Positions 35,820 through 48,701 of a stretch of 64,000 bases of DNA are shown one piece after another. The position numbers were made by a program, and so were the translations under genes. Source of the DNA: Acorus gramineus (taxonomy: Eukaryota > Streptophyta > Magnoliopsida > Acorales > Acoraceae); the NCBI GenBank assembly GCA_030737835.1, contig CM060849.1, forward strand, positions 20,568,074 to 20,632,073. Direction: 5' to 3'. How positions within the stretch are numbered: the first letter of the stretch is position 1; each line of letters opens with the position of its first letter. The notes beneath the pieces were generated by a model. That model was not told where the DNA came from and did no database searches. It was given only the letters and a program-made list of their open reading frames with translations.

Positions 35820-36848
35820 CGGCACTACTTAAAATTGTGTCCGACTTGAAATTGATTATATGTAATAAACCGATCATTACAGAGATATCCATGATATTGG
35901 TGTGATTGAATAATGATAATAAGCAAGTGGTTTTTTTGCAAAATAGTGATGAATTATCTTGGCCTCATTTTTTTATTTTGTTGTTATTTTTAGTGAAATG
36001 TGGTCATTTATTATACGGTTTTTTTCTAGCCTCAATTCCAGTCTATACTTAATTTGAATTTTTAAAAATAATATACATAATCTAATGAGGTACATGCATT
36101 TTATAATAAATGAAGTATATATTCCAATGAATTAATTGCATTGAAACATTTATAGAAAATGTGAAAAATTTCTATCAAAACATATGCCTCATGTCCTCAT
36201 TATTCTCAGTTTCAAGGGGACTTAAATTAGGCAGTGGTGACAAGAGCAGCAAGGTGAAATATAGAGCTAATACACAGTCTTTTTTGCTACCCCATATACT
36301 ATAGTAGCACAATAAATATCTTAGTGTATAACAAAAAAATTTCATTTTTTAAAGTAAAAAAAAATACAATATTGTATCTTAGTATATATACTTTATTTTA
36401 TAATATAACAACATATACTTCAATTAAAGAGTATATGATTTTTTTTAAAAAAATAAAAAATTATGTGGAGACTGCACTTGAGAGACGTATCATTTTACAG
36501 TGAGATATTGTATTTTTTTTTGGTTATATGTTTATGTTGAATCAAATCCTCTGTCTAAGCTTGTCAGCGGAGCGGAAACGGATGAGGGAGGCCCATATGA
36601 GGGTCATCATATGGCCCGCAGCCCGAACGCTGGGCCAAGCCAAGCCTAATTCAGGGGACCAGGCCTGACCCATGGGCTCATGGGAAACCCACTCACAAGA
36701 GGGGCAAGTGCCATCAATTTAAAAAAAGCGGGACAGGTGTTGTCCCGTTGGAGCGGGGGATTCCCCATCCCTCAAATGTTTTTTTGGGCCCATAGGGTTG
36801 TCCCATGGACCAAAGCCAGGGCCAGACCTTAACCTATTTTTTTAAAAA
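35820..36848. other. spacer with repeat remnants
   Basis: A likely degraded MITE-family copy at 36050-36185 and a GC-richer stretch at 36590-36840 rich in GGGCC/GGCCC words, which resembles the ends of the hAT element at 10674 but lacks readable ends. No gene seen. Confidence 0.35.
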
Positions 36849-37121
36849 ATGTTAGACTCAGTCGCGTTCACCTACTAAAATTCAGACCTCACGTGTTTTT
36901 ATTTTTTTTTAAATAGTAAACATAATCTAATGAGATATATACTTTGATAAAAAGTGCATATCGCTTCATTTCGAGTTGAATAAACTCATTTTTAATGAGT
37001 GTAAAAAAAATTTTAATGTGATACATACAACATCTAAGGAGGTATATGCTTCACTGGATTTCTAACATGGTATATAGGACTGTGGTTTGGATTGAGAAAA
37101 AAATTGAGTGTAACAGCACTA
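36849..37121 (+). mobile_element. common MITE family copy, near full length
   Basis: From ATGTTAGACTCAGTCGC to GAGTGTAACAGCACT. Within it are CAGACCTCACGTG, AATCTAATGAGATATATAC, GCTTCATTTCGAGTTGAAT, TAAGGAGGTATATGC and ATTTCTAACATGG. The ends show a short imperfect inverted repeat, GTTAGACTCA against TGAGTGTAAC. One of the best copies for defining the family. Confidence 0.65.
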
Positions 37122-37757
37122 TTTTTTTGGTCTTTGCCAGTAGCCCGGGCCTGTTTGCCAGATAAACCCGTGGGCCTGGATCCTGTTTTCCTATGTCGGG
37201 ACAACCCGTTCCGTTGCCGATGCATAAGCTCATATCTGTATCCGAATTGAATATCGAAAAACAATGCATATGTTTATGAATAACCAATTGACCTTTCACT
37301 TTTGTGAATATCTATTAACCTCCGTAATTTTTTGATGGATAAATATTTAGCCCAGAGTTAGTTTTCTTTCAAATTTTAAGGTATATTCTATTTATCTAAA
37401 AATGTTGTAAATGTGTTTATCTAAATAATCTCATAAGATTTAAGAAAAAAAATCTCGTTCTGTTTTTTCTTCAATATGTTGAGAATAAATTATTTTATAT
37501 TGTTATGTTAACCACACATAATTCATTAGAATATATGTTTCATTTTTTTTTATAAAAATATGTACCTCATTAGATGAATTATATTATTTTAAAAAAATTT
37601 AGAACTTTTGTGGATTGAAATTGGAGCTGAAAAAAAAAGTTGTACATAACATTATCCTAATAATAATGTAGATAACTAATTAGACAAACGTTGCACTGTG
37701 TATGCTTCTTAAATAGGATTGTGTGTATATATAGCTCTCTCCCGTAGCTTATCAAGT

Positions 37758-38028
37758 AGAGTGTTGTTACACTCAATTTTTTTCTTAGTTCAAAATACAA
37801 TCCTATGCATCTTGTTAGAAATCCAGTGGAGTATATACCTCATTAGATGTTGTTTGTACCTCATTAAATATTTCCTTACACTTATTAAAAATGGGTTCAT
37901 TCAATGCAAAATATATTTATTTTTTTATCAAAACATATACTTTATTAAATGATGTTTACTATTCTTTTAAAAATAAAAATATATGTAGTCTAAGTTTTAG
38001 TTAGTAAAACAAACGGAGTCTTTAACAT
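37758..38028 (-). mobile_element. common MITE family copy, reverse orientation
   Basis: Begins AGAGTGTTGTTACACTCAA, the reverse complement of the family's 3' end, and ends near GAGTCTTTAACATTT. Internal order matches 36849-37121 reversed. About 640 bp separate the two copies. Confidence 0.65.
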
Positions 38029-38029
38029 T

Positions 38030-40657
38030 TTCCTATCAAGTGAGGGGACCTGTGGATCCAGCCCTGGCAGCCCATCATGAGCTCTTGTTGAAGGGCCCAA
38101 TCAGGGCACGTGTAATCCCTATTCAAGGGCTTATGCTTCTCTTCAGAAAAAAAAAAAAAAAAAAGAAAGAAAAAAGTGGGTTGTGGATATAATCTGGCAT
38201 TCCTACATTACATGCATTCTTCTCAAAGATACATTACAATTTTTTTAGGCTGAATAATATTTATAATGTCAAGGACAATCCAACCTCCGCAGAAGTTTTT
38301 ACCTATATTTTTTGGCAATCGTGAATGTTTTTATATATTTTTTGAAAAATCATATATTATTTTATATAGGTCACAACTCATGAGACATGTATTTTTATGA
38401 AAATTAAAATATAAAATATATATATTCTAATCAATTACATATATTCCATTCACACAAAAATAAAAAAATAAAAAATTCTATGTTCTACCTAACTATAACA
38501 TATATACGCGTGACTGCATGTAGGACAAAGACTGAGTATAACAGCCCCTAATTATGTCATTTTTGTTCTAGAATGCTGTGCTATTGATGCTCGTTGAGTT
38601 CACAAACTCTTCATTTGGTTACATCACATGCATACGTTCATTCAACAAACTAAGAAATTATTTACATCATTTGTGGTGGTTGCAACTAATAGTACTCCAT
38701 GCAATCTAGGCTGCCTCCATCGATCCGCACCAATTAATCTCAATAGACAATTATATCATGCAAATGTGAAAGGAAGGCTATCTAGTAATAGATGTACAAC
38801 ACACCCAAAGTAGCTGTGAATCCAACTATAATTAATCCAGCACATGATGCATGTTCACCTATTTGAATCCTCCGTGTCCCCTATAACACGCATGGTTGGC
38901 AACCCTAATCAGCTAATCACGTGTGCCTCCCATTATATTAACCTTAACTAATCATGCTTTCCTCTAAAGGAAGATATGGTCAAAACCCCAAAGACACCAC
39001 TCCCCTTGATTCACTCATGCCCTGTCCATCTTGTTAGAGGCAAACCCTAGTGTTCCTTTAATAATTAAAAGAGAAAATTAAACAACTATTTTTTTTGAGT
39101 CATCGTCAGAGACATTAAAGATTTATATACATGGAAAATGAAATGTGCTGCTGCCGGCCGTGTGCACCCCGGCCTGCATGCAGTTCTCATCTATCTAAAA
39201 AAAATAACATACTTGTTAATTAATAAAATATATTGTTATACGAATTAAAATAAATATTAAGATACAGTAATTTTTTCTTTAAAATTTACGACTTCATATA
39301 GTATTATAATAAAATCATGTGATATAGTAGTGTATGAGATTGTAAATGAAATTATATAAAGACTGAGTGTATCAAAACTCTAATGTAGACACACACATAT
39401 ATCATGGTAACATAGCTAGCTAGCTAGACATTAAAATTAAAACATGATAGATTTACACATGCAACAGTGAACAAGTGGGGTGGCCAACATGGCTTGTACA
39501 TACCCTAAGAGGGAACATAAGGGAAACAGTATACTGATTTAAACACATTAACAATATAACAAATGCAGTCCTTGATTTGACTAATAGTTCTTGTTTCATT
39601 GTCTCTTTTCAGAGGATCGCATGTGAGGGGGAGCTTAGCTTACAAGAATCTCTTATGCTCATGATTTGTTTTTTAAAATATAAGCACATAAGATAGAGAT
39701 GGATTTGGGTATTATTATCTTAAGTTCAGTCAAATTCCGGTCAAATGTTTAGTGGGGTGTTTCTCATGAACGCCGAAAGGCTCCCAAGACAACCCTAGTC
39801 CAAAAATTTGGAAATGAAAATATGAATAAATGGGTATTGAACCTTCCACAAAAGGACAAAATTTTTTTTTTTTTTTTAAAAAAAGGGAAAACTTCATGCA
39901 ATACAGCAAAGATAGCGTGTTTGGATATAATAGTGTTGAATAAATGAATGACATATGTGACACGAGTCTTTATCGTATCATTCTCATATGACATCCAGCT
40001 TTCAGACTCTGCATGGTCACTTGGTTAATTTTCTCTATTTTGTTCGGTTGTGAACTTGTGATTGATCGAATTCTATATATTTTTTTATATATATAGCATG
40101 CATGCATGTTCAAGAAAATGAGTGGGATGGAATGAATTAAGGTTAGGTTTGCTATAAGATTACATCCATGCAAATTGTTGTAGAACATACAAGCTTTATT
40201 TTGGAGTGTAAAAGATAAAAAAAGAATAGGTGAAAAAGTGAGAGAACAAACAAAAGAATAAAGACAAAACATAGAAACGGATATATATGCATAGAATTTG
40301 AAAGTGCAGGTTATGGGCTTCTCTTTCATGTCAAGTCAGGCCAGCATAAAACATACAAATCCTTCTCTTTTTCACACTCTCTCTAAAGAAAATAAATCCA
40401 TGTCAGTCACCAACAAAAAAAAAAAAAAAAAGCATAGTAAAAATAAAATAAAAAAAGCAAGAAGAAATAAAAACATGACCCAACTAAGTAAAATTTTTCT
40501 TTTCTTTTCTTTTGCATGAGTTAGTCCCCTGTCTCTCTGTCTGTCTCAGCTGTCCTCAACTTTTTCTTCAGCTGTGAAATGTCAGTTCTAAGTGATTCAA
40601 AATTTTGAAGTAACCAAACAAACACCCCCCCCCCCCCCCAAACTGCCTTTCTTATTT
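38030..40657. other. intergenic region downstream of AIL5
   Basis: Two degraded MITE-family copies are visible (about 38320-38549 and 39185-39381, ending in GAGTATAACAGCCCCT and GAGTGTATCAAAACTCT). The stretch 38560-39060 is somewhat less AT-rich but no protein frame or RNA gene is recognised. The part nearest 40657 is presumably AIL5 3' UTR. Confidence 0.4.
40625..40639. repeat. C15 homopolymer (G15 in the AIL5 3' UTR)
   Basis: Fifteen C on the plus strand, 18 bp beyond the AIL5 stop codon. In the transcript it would be a G-run. Confidence 0.75.
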
Positions 40658-42985
40658 TCATTCCATTCCAAAAATGGGTGTCTGAAACACTGATAGATTC
40701 TGCTTTGATGACTGGAATGAATGAATTGTGGGGGAAACCCAGCTTCCATAGACAGGACTTTCATAACTGCTGCTGCTGCTATTCCCAACTGTTATGGGCA
40801 TTGCAAATGGGATGCTCGAGTTCTGCTGCTGTTGCTGCTGTTGTACAATCCCACCATCGCTCATGAACACATCTCCACCACTTTGGGTACCGTTTTGGGT
40901 CACAGTGGCTGTGGCGAAGTCCATGTTAAGGCTTGTTGTTGTGAATCCATGGAACCCATTGTTGTGGTTTTGGTAGGCCATGAGTGAGGGCCAGTAGTCC
41001 TGGAACTGATCGTGCTTGATTGGGACGGCGAAGGACGCCGCGGAGAAATCTTGGTCGTTGATTGTCATGGGACGAGGCGTATCGGACGATGAGGAGGAGT
41101 CCGAGTGTGCGGCGGCGATGGCTCTGGATTTGGAGGAGGTGGTGGTGGTTGCTCCGCCGATGGGGAGGTTGCTGTTGGCTATGCTTTGGACGTCGTATCG
41201 GCTCATGTCGAAGTTCGTGACGGCGTTCAGTCCCCGGAACTTGATCGCCGCGATGTCGTAGGCCTCCGCCGCCTCTTCTTGGGTGCCTTCAATGAAATCT
41301 CAGTTAAACAGTGAACACCCAAAACAATGCGCCTTATTACACCCGTTTTACAGTCTCATATACATCATTAACAATTCATATATCATTGGTTAAGTTACAT
41401 AACTTGATAATTTTTTATTTATTAAAAATAAAGTAAAATATAATTTTCATATAATTAAATATGTCGTTCAACGAGATTTATTACTATTTTAAAAAAATTA
41501 AAACATAGCGTTATCCTTTGTTATTTGAACTGAAAAGAAGGAATCCAAATTAAGCTTACTGAATGTTCCCAAGTAGAGATCTTTGTTGCCTGCGACCCTC
41601 CCAATCCGAGCTTGCCATCGACCATGTTGATGATGCCTGAGAACCCAAAATGGATTGAAAACTAAATGAGTGACCATCGGAAAACAAATATAAAAAAAAT
41701 GTATTTTGGAATTTGTAAAGTTGAAAAACCTTGTCACCCCTCTATAAATGGAAGCTCCTCTAGAGAACCCACTGCTCTTCCTGTTCATCATCACATGCAA
41801 AATCAATACAATACAACCAAATTCAAAAATACAAGTTCACAGTACTTTCATTATATATTACCTCCGGAGAGAAGCAACGAATTCCTGCCTAGTCATGGTT
41901 TTCATATCCTCCAACTCTTTTTCATAGTTCCCAACCTTTTTTTTGATGAAAAACAAATTATCATCTTTAGTACTTCATTTACTATTCAAAAACGCCAACT
42001 TTGCTTCAAATTTCAAAATATGGAGGAAGAAAAAAAACAACATACAGGAAAGTTGGTGGTGGTGGTTGGTCCCCAATACTTCAACGCCGCAAGATCATAT
42101 GCTCTCGCCGCCTTCTCCTCTTTATCATACCCACCTATTTTTTTAGACCCAAATAATCAATATAAACTATTTATCCTCAACAAAAAAATATTAATAAATT
42201 CAACAAAAAAAAAAAAAAAAACTTACCCAGATAAACTGAGATAACCCCCAACAATCATTCACCAAGCACAACCAAAAAAAAAAAACCATGTTAGAAAAAA
42301 TATATATATCTACCAATATTTTCAAAATATAATTTAAATAATAATAATAAAAAAAACCTTGTCTGCCTTTCCGACTTTGCCCTTCTCTTCTACAACTGTT
42401 ATCCCACAAATGTGCTTCATATCTCCCCGTCCATCTGTGCCTGCTCTCACACAAACACAAAACACAGACTGCAAAATATTAATTCATCCATGCATTTCCG
42501 ATTCTACCCTCACCAACCCACGATAAATTACCTCGTCACCCCTCTATAGATCGACGTCCTCTGCCCAAACGTGTCCGCCGCCTTCTTCGAAACCGACGAC
42601 TCCCCCGCCGTCGCCGCAACCGCTGCCTTCGACTCCGTCTCCGCCGGGCACCCACGAAAGAACCCGGCGGCGATCGACTTCAGTTCGGAGTCATAGATCA
42701 TCCCGCCCTCCGGCTCCGCCGCCGCCACGGATCCGCCGCCGCCGCCTCCAAAGAAGTCTTCCAGTTTCGGACCTCCGTTTAGCATGGACAGATCCGCCGC
42801 CACCCCATCTCCTTCAACTCTCTCTCCTGTCAAAAAAAAAAAAAAAACCATAAAAAACAAAAACAAACACAAATGCAGCTTTTAAGGGTTTTAGAGAGAG
42901 AACCGTTGGAGGAGTTGAAGGGGTCGAGGAAGGAGTGGTGATTGGAGAGGGAGAAGGCGAGCCAGTTGTGGGTGGTGGTGTCCAT
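40658..42985 (-). CDS. AIL5: AINTEGUMENTA-like AP2 transcription factor, AIL5/PLT5 type
   Basis: Nine coding exons on the minus strand: 42904-42985, 42532-42826, 42358-42440, 42227-42235, 42046-42134, 41862-41935, 41730-41780, 41560-41636, 40658-41286; 462 residues, frame intact. Exon 4 is a 9-nt microexon encoding VYL, as in other ANT/AIL genes. NWLAFSLSN opens the protein; PKLEDFFGG and [11 protein letters not shown] are euANT/AIL5 motifs. AP2 repeat 1 spans about residues 119-186 ([20 protein letters not shown], then [15 protein letters not shown]) and repeat 2 about 221-280 ([19 protein letters not shown]), joined by the conserved linker [16 protein letters not shown]. The C-terminus has seven consecutive Gln (402-408) and ends [13 protein letters not shown], close to Arabidopsis AIL5 (PLT5/CHOTTO1). 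It acts in the nucleus in organ, root and embryo/seed programmes. Confidence 0.95.
41331..41514 (-). mobile_element. probable degraded MITE-family copy in AIL5 intron 8
   Basis: In reverse orientation: GCCTTATTACACCCG, then ACAGTCTCATATACATC, TTAACAATTCATATATC and, at the far end, TTAAAACATAGCGTTATCC. It occupies most of the last intron. More diverged than the other copies, so only tentative. Confidence 0.45.
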
Positions 42986-45440
42986 GATACAGGGGTATTT
43001 TTGGGAAACAAAAAAAAGTAAGGGTTTTGCTTTGTTTTGAACTTTGATGACAGAGAAGTGAAGAGAGAGAGATGTGGGCGAGACACAGATATAGAGATGG
43101 TGTGCGCGAACACCGAGGGTTTTTTTATTTGTGTTTTTGAAACACCCAAGTGTGTGAATTTAAGAGGACAAGTGGGCGGTCTTATTGACCAGGATGGGAT
43201 GGGTGAGAGAGGGGAAGATGAAGGTGGGGTTGGGTGGGAGAGGAGTGTGAGTGAGTGTTAGGGGTGGAGGAAGCAAGAGGGGATATGAGGGGACACGAGG
43301 GCTGAAATGAGAGGGGGAGACTGTGTCTATTTTTTCATTTCATTGCCGTTGTGTCTCACCTCCCACTTTTTAACACATGTCATCATCATCTTATTTCGTT
43401 TTCATTATTTTTTGTGTACGTGCCTTTGTTCGAGAGGAGTCCATGGATAAAGATCCACGTTATTACATTACATTTACTTTTATCCTATACTTAATGAACG
43501 TGAAAAGTATACCGTTACATGATTATAATATAAATAAATAAAAATATGAAATGTTTTAAAAAATATTTACAGTAAAGCTTTTACTCATTATATGATTTTA
43601 GTAACGAAAATCCAAAATTTTTTTATTATATTTTATATTTTAATAAATAATTAATCACAATTTCTTTGTATAAAAAATCATTTAATTTAATCAATTCACA
43701 GCCGGTTTACAAAAAAATGTTAATTGAACCGGTGGATTTGGATTGATTGGGTTTAATGACTTTTTATACTGTTCGGTTGTAATGTAAACTAAAATGTAAT
43801 TCAAAGTGGATGAATGTTAACTAGTTTAACCAGTCGGATCGGGTTTGGTTTTAATACAATGCCCATACTAGCCTTTCCTAGTCATGTATATTGGGTTTAT
43901 CCTTTTGTGCCTTTGATGCCGTATATGTGCTTATCCTTTTGAGTCATGTGTATGGCCTTATCCTTTTAAAACATAAACAAATCATTTATAAATAAACAAA
44001 AATAAGAAGTGAACTCTTTTTTTTTTATTATGAATCTTTTTTATATTTCAATGTAGTGGTCAAGAATGCATTATAGCGCATAACTATTTCAAGGGTTCCA
44101 TTTAGAACCAATTTTTTAAAAAAAATATTCTTTTTCATCAAAAGTCATCTTTAAAAACTTGTTTTTGTAAAAAAAATTTGTTGACTTTGAAAAATAACTA
44201 AATTTAAAAATTAGAAATTGAAGTACGAAATGTATATAATATTAGACACAGTCTTTTCTCTATCTCAAAACATAGCCCGCATCTATTTTGAATTTTTTTT
44301 ATAAATATCATAACTTATTTATAATAAGATAAAGATGAGTTATACATCTCTGTAAACGTGGTTAATCTCATATAAGCCTCTACCAACGTTGGAGCAGACA
44401 TATAAATTCTTAAAAACACTCAAAAACTTAATTATCAACCTCAGTCTAAAATTCTATTTAAATTTGAATGTTCTGTCACTATTTAATTGTGTATATATTA
44501 TAGTTCCCGTAAATAAGCATAAGGATAAATTATTCATTATAAGGTCAAATTATCCCTATGGAATTTTTTTTATGTTTGATCATTTCCATAATAGATGCAC
44601 TGTTTGAAAATGGTAAATTAATTTACCAAAATTGAAGTATCTCTAGAATATAGTTTTCATCAAATTAAGATAGATATGTACCCGCAATGGATGTTGGGGG
44701 CGGTTAGTATACAGTGATTGGACCCCGCTTGGATGGTCCATCTCCATCACATGCAAATAGTGAAAACTTATACTCTCTGCATTTTCTCTTTTGTCCTCAT
44801 CTGACCACTTCCCTTGATTATTCCCTCTCTCACAAAAAAGGACCACCACCGTGTCAGCCAATCACATCATTTCTCCACCGTCCGTTTATCATCAGACGGT
44901 TATTCCAACTCTGCCCCTCATCACCAACCGTCCAATCCCCGTACCTCACCGACATGAAATCCCGGAAATTCACGTCACCTCTTCATTTCCATTATTCACT
45001 ATCCTCCGCCAATAGAAACCGTAGATTCAAACAAAAGGCGGTCGTTAAATCGTCTCTTAAACTTTCCTGGAGGTGAACGTAACAACACTAAAGTAAAGTA
45101 AAAAAAAAATTAAAAAAATCTGAGTGGGAGAAATCGGCGGTAATGGAGTAAATGCAGGGTGTGGAATTCGTAATTTAAGCTCCATTGTCTACGGTCAAAA
45201 GAACCCTTTTTTTAATAATTTTTTAAATTTTAAATAAATAATAATAATAATAAATATTAGAGAGAGTGACGAGTCATTCTTCACGTTCCAATCCAAGTCC
45301 AAGATATTATAATTAAAAAAAAATTACTTTATCAAAAACAGTGATTTATTAATACGAGTAATATCTGCTACAACTGCAGCTTAGTCATTTAAATTTAATA
45401 ATAATAATAATAATAAGTTAATTTAGGAGGATCCAACGCC
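42986..45440. other. AIL5 leader and upstream region
   Basis: The CT-rich (minus strand) stretch 42986-43320 is the likely promoter and leader of AIL5. Further out, 43400-44640 is AT-rich with no gene. At 44820-45080 a GC-richer block with several CCGTCC/ACGG words gives a 120-codon open frame of no recognisable protein character. (TAA)n runs lie at 45238-45256 and 45396-45417. Confidence 0.4.
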
Positions 45441-45444
45441 GTTG

Positions 45445-45560
45445 CACGTGTAAACGGAGGTGTGTGAGTGAAGTCCGCAATGGACGGAAGCACGTGAGAG
45501 GGTGGTATGATGACGTGGACGTCCGACTGACCTCGTATTCCCCGTGTCGCCATGCACGTG
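45445..45560. promoter_or_regulatory. G-box/ABRE cluster upstream of AIL5
   Basis: Three CACGTG palindromes (45445-45450, 45491-45496, 45555-45560) and a TGACGTGG site (about 45512-45519) lie within 116 bp in an otherwise AT-rich spacer. These are binding words for bZIP (ABF/ABI5, HY5) and bHLH factors. The nearest start codon is that of AIL5, about 2.5 kb away. Arabidopsis AIL5/CHOTTO1 acts in ABA responses of seeds, which makes a link plausible but unproven. Confidence 0.45.
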
Positions 45561-45599
45561 CGGTTACTAGGGCATCCTATGGAGATTTCTTTTACATGA

Positions 45600-48500
45600 A
45601 GGGAATCTAGTCAAAGAGGTTTTTGAAAACAATATATCATCTGTTAATCTCACTCGCTCGTTTAAAATATGACCTCATCTTCATCGGACGGTTGGGATTT
45701 ATCGAGGGTTGGGGTTTGGGTTGGCCCGAGGGACAGTGTAAGGGGGGTTGGGTCAAAACTCAAAAGTGAAGGGGGGGTTTTGTTCATGTGAACAAAGAAG
45801 TAGATAATCATGGAGGGGGAGTTGCTTTTTTTGGAGTCCTTATCTTGTGTTGTGTTAGATTATGATAGGATGAATATTGAATATTATTAATATATATATA
45901 TAATAATTAGGGTTGGAGGAGTGTGTTATAATTAATGGAGACCATGTGCAAAACACTAGGTTGTGTTTTTTTTCTTCTGTGGTAAGTGCAGTCAAATTCA
46001 CACATACTGGCAGCAGATTTGTAGGTCAAGCGTTTTTGTCCTCTTTTTGTGATTTGTTTTCTAAGCTGGCTTTTGGAACAGGGTTTGAGTATATTGTAGA
46101 GAATTTTTTTTGGTAATAAAGATCTTTATTTAGCTAAAAGGGTAGCAGAACACTGTTTTTTTTTGTTTTTTTTTATAGGAAATGGTAGACATTCGCCAAA
46201 GCAGAACACTGTTTATAGACTCATAGTAATAGAAATGTTTGGAATAACGCGGTTACTGAAAAGGACCGTGGAGTAGAATCTCACAAGAACTAGGAATAGG
46301 GTTATATAGCGTTCAAATCTAGTCAGATTTGATACTATTAGTATCAAATTGTACGATCTATGAATCATACTGCACACTACATACAACAAAAACAAATTAA
46401 TCAACACGAGACTCCATGGGAAATAGGTTCTTACCACCAAACTACATATTGACATTCAAGATAATTTTTAAAGATTTATTTTTAACAATAATTATCTTTA
46501 TTCTAAACTTGTTTTTAAATACTTACAATGTTTTTCCTAACCATGCATGAAAATTGAAAGTGAAAAATAATTTATAAAAAAAAAAAAAAAAAGGATTTAT
46601 TATGAAAATTTAAAACCTTCAAAAAAATTAACTTCCAAATATTACCCAAGCCAAGCATGGAATAGGTTGAGTTTTTACCTGCATGGTTCAATGACATTTT
46701 GGTACAAATATCCCAAATGACATGGTGAGGTCTGTAATTTGATGCAATTTTGAACACGTATCAGCCGTGCTTCATCTGCAAAAATAGTGATTCCCTGGGC
46801 GTTATATCCCAACTCCCAAATCATTGTTTTACACGTCAATTATAACATATTAAAATTATACGATTCATTATTTTTTACACATTTCAATAAAAAAAAATTC
46901 CAAAAATATGCTGGAAATTTTTTTTCAGAATTCATGAAACTTAATGTGTGAGGTTATAGTGATTGTTTAAAGCAAAGTTAAAATTTGATTTTATTCAATT
47001 TTGTATTTAAAAAAAGAGTTGCTCAGTTTTTTTCTTAGTTTAAAACACAGTCCTTTAGAAATCCAGTGAATTATATACCTGGTTAGATGTTGTATATACT
47101 TCATTTAATATTTTCTTATATTTACTAAAAATGAGTTAATTCAATTCAAAATGGAGCGACATTCATTTTTTATTAAAACATATATTTCATTAAATAATTA
47201 TTACTATTTAAAAAAAAATAAAAACACGTGAGGTTTAAATTTTGATTAGTGAATATGAGTGAATGTAACATTTTGCGTAAGACAAATAAGATGACAGACG
47301 CGGATACAGCCCATTGGCCACCTTTAAGAAGGCCCATTCATTACACTCAGTTCATTAATAAAAAGTTTTTATATTTATTTGAAAAATGTTATCTACAATT
47401 TTTTTTCAAATCTCAATTTCACAACATGTTTTGAATTTTTAAAATATAGTATATTTCATCTAATAAGACATGTGTTTTTATAAAAAATAAAATAACTAAT
47501 AAATTATATGGATTCATTTATAAAAAATAAAAATAAAAATTAACAAGACATATCTCATTAATACGTGTATGACGTTATCGAAACATATGGAACTGAAATT
47601 ATGGGTGCACAGAAGATATCATTTTTATTTATTTATAAGTATATTAAAATGACAGGCCGTTACATGATATTATCTGGGACTTGCAGTATATAGGCATAAC
47701 TCTTAGGAAATCGGTAATTTAAAAAGTATGGTTTACAAAATAATAATAATGATGATGATGATAACTACAGCCAGAGATTTTTTCTATTTTCAGAAAATAA
47801 TATGTTGTGTAGGCTTATCCATAGCCTACACCTGTTATTTTAAGGATAATATTATTTACAGCTTTTTTTTAACCCTAATTTCAATCTACATAATTTTTTT
47901 TATTTTAAAAAAAATATATCTCCCATAGAATTCAAACCGGTAATCACCCTTTTTAAAGTGGAAGTGTTGATTTCCCAGACTTCTTTTATTCAAAATAATA
48001 ATAATAATAATTCATCTAATGAGATATATATTTTTATAAAAAAAAATGAAATATATACTTTAATAAATTACATGAATACATTTATAAAAAATATAAAAAA
48101 ATTTTATCGAAGTATATATCTCGTTAAGGTGAGCATATAATGTTAACTAAGCATTAGAGACTGGAATTAGAGCATAAAAAGGAGACTGTGTGTTACAACT
48201 ATTACATTTTCTTTAAAAAAAATATACTCAAATACATATTATATGCAAATTGAAATATACAATAACAAATGCTAGTGCATTTTTTTCTTTAGAAAATTGC
48301 AAAATAATATAATGTAATAAAACCTATACATCACCGTGTATGAGACTGCATAAAACAGACTAAATGTATGAGTATGTTTTTTTTCTTTCTTGTAAGTAAT
48401 TCAACCATAATTGTTGAATCACATTATCTTGGAATTGAGTGTGAAAATGGAACTTGATGTACGGAAAATGTTAGACACAAGGCTGTAAATGGGATGTTCC

Positions 48501-48700
48501 TTCTTGAGTTAACATTTCCCTCCCGAGCTTCGTGACACTTATCCTATTTTATAATATCTTTTATAGTCTTATATACATTGTTAGACTCTGCACTCATTGC
48601 ATAAAGCTCATTAATTTTTTTTTCATTCTATAATTGAGTCAATAATTTCATTGGAGTGTATAATTCACTTTTTTAATAAATATACATAGGTATTCTAATT
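45600..48700. other. intergenic, MITE-rich, no gene seen
   Basis: Short open frames here have no recognisable protein character. Contains a MITE-family copy at 47015-47272 (listed), a further probable copy at about 47985-48205 with AATAATAATAATAATAATTC at its start, and degraded pieces at about 47350-47600 and 48220-48372. Confidence 0.45.
47015..47272 (-). mobile_element. common MITE family copy, reverse orientation
   Basis: Begins AGAGTTGCTCAGTTTTT and ends GAGTGAATGTAACATTTTG. Internal words AGAAATCCAGTGAATTATA, AATTCAAAATGGAGCGACA and AAACACGTGAGG fit the family read backwards. Confidence 0.6.
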
Positions 48701-48701
48701 T

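Noticed and set aside
40678-41314. Plus-strand frames rich in Cys, Val and Gly across the AIL5 last exon
   Set aside because: Antisense of the AIL5 C-terminal exon; the Cys/Ala runs mirror its poly-Gln and Ser stretches.
44714-45076. A 120-codon open frame
   Set aside because: No domain, no convincing composition, and AT-rich promoter-like surroundings with many short direct words; likely chance in a GC-richer spacer.
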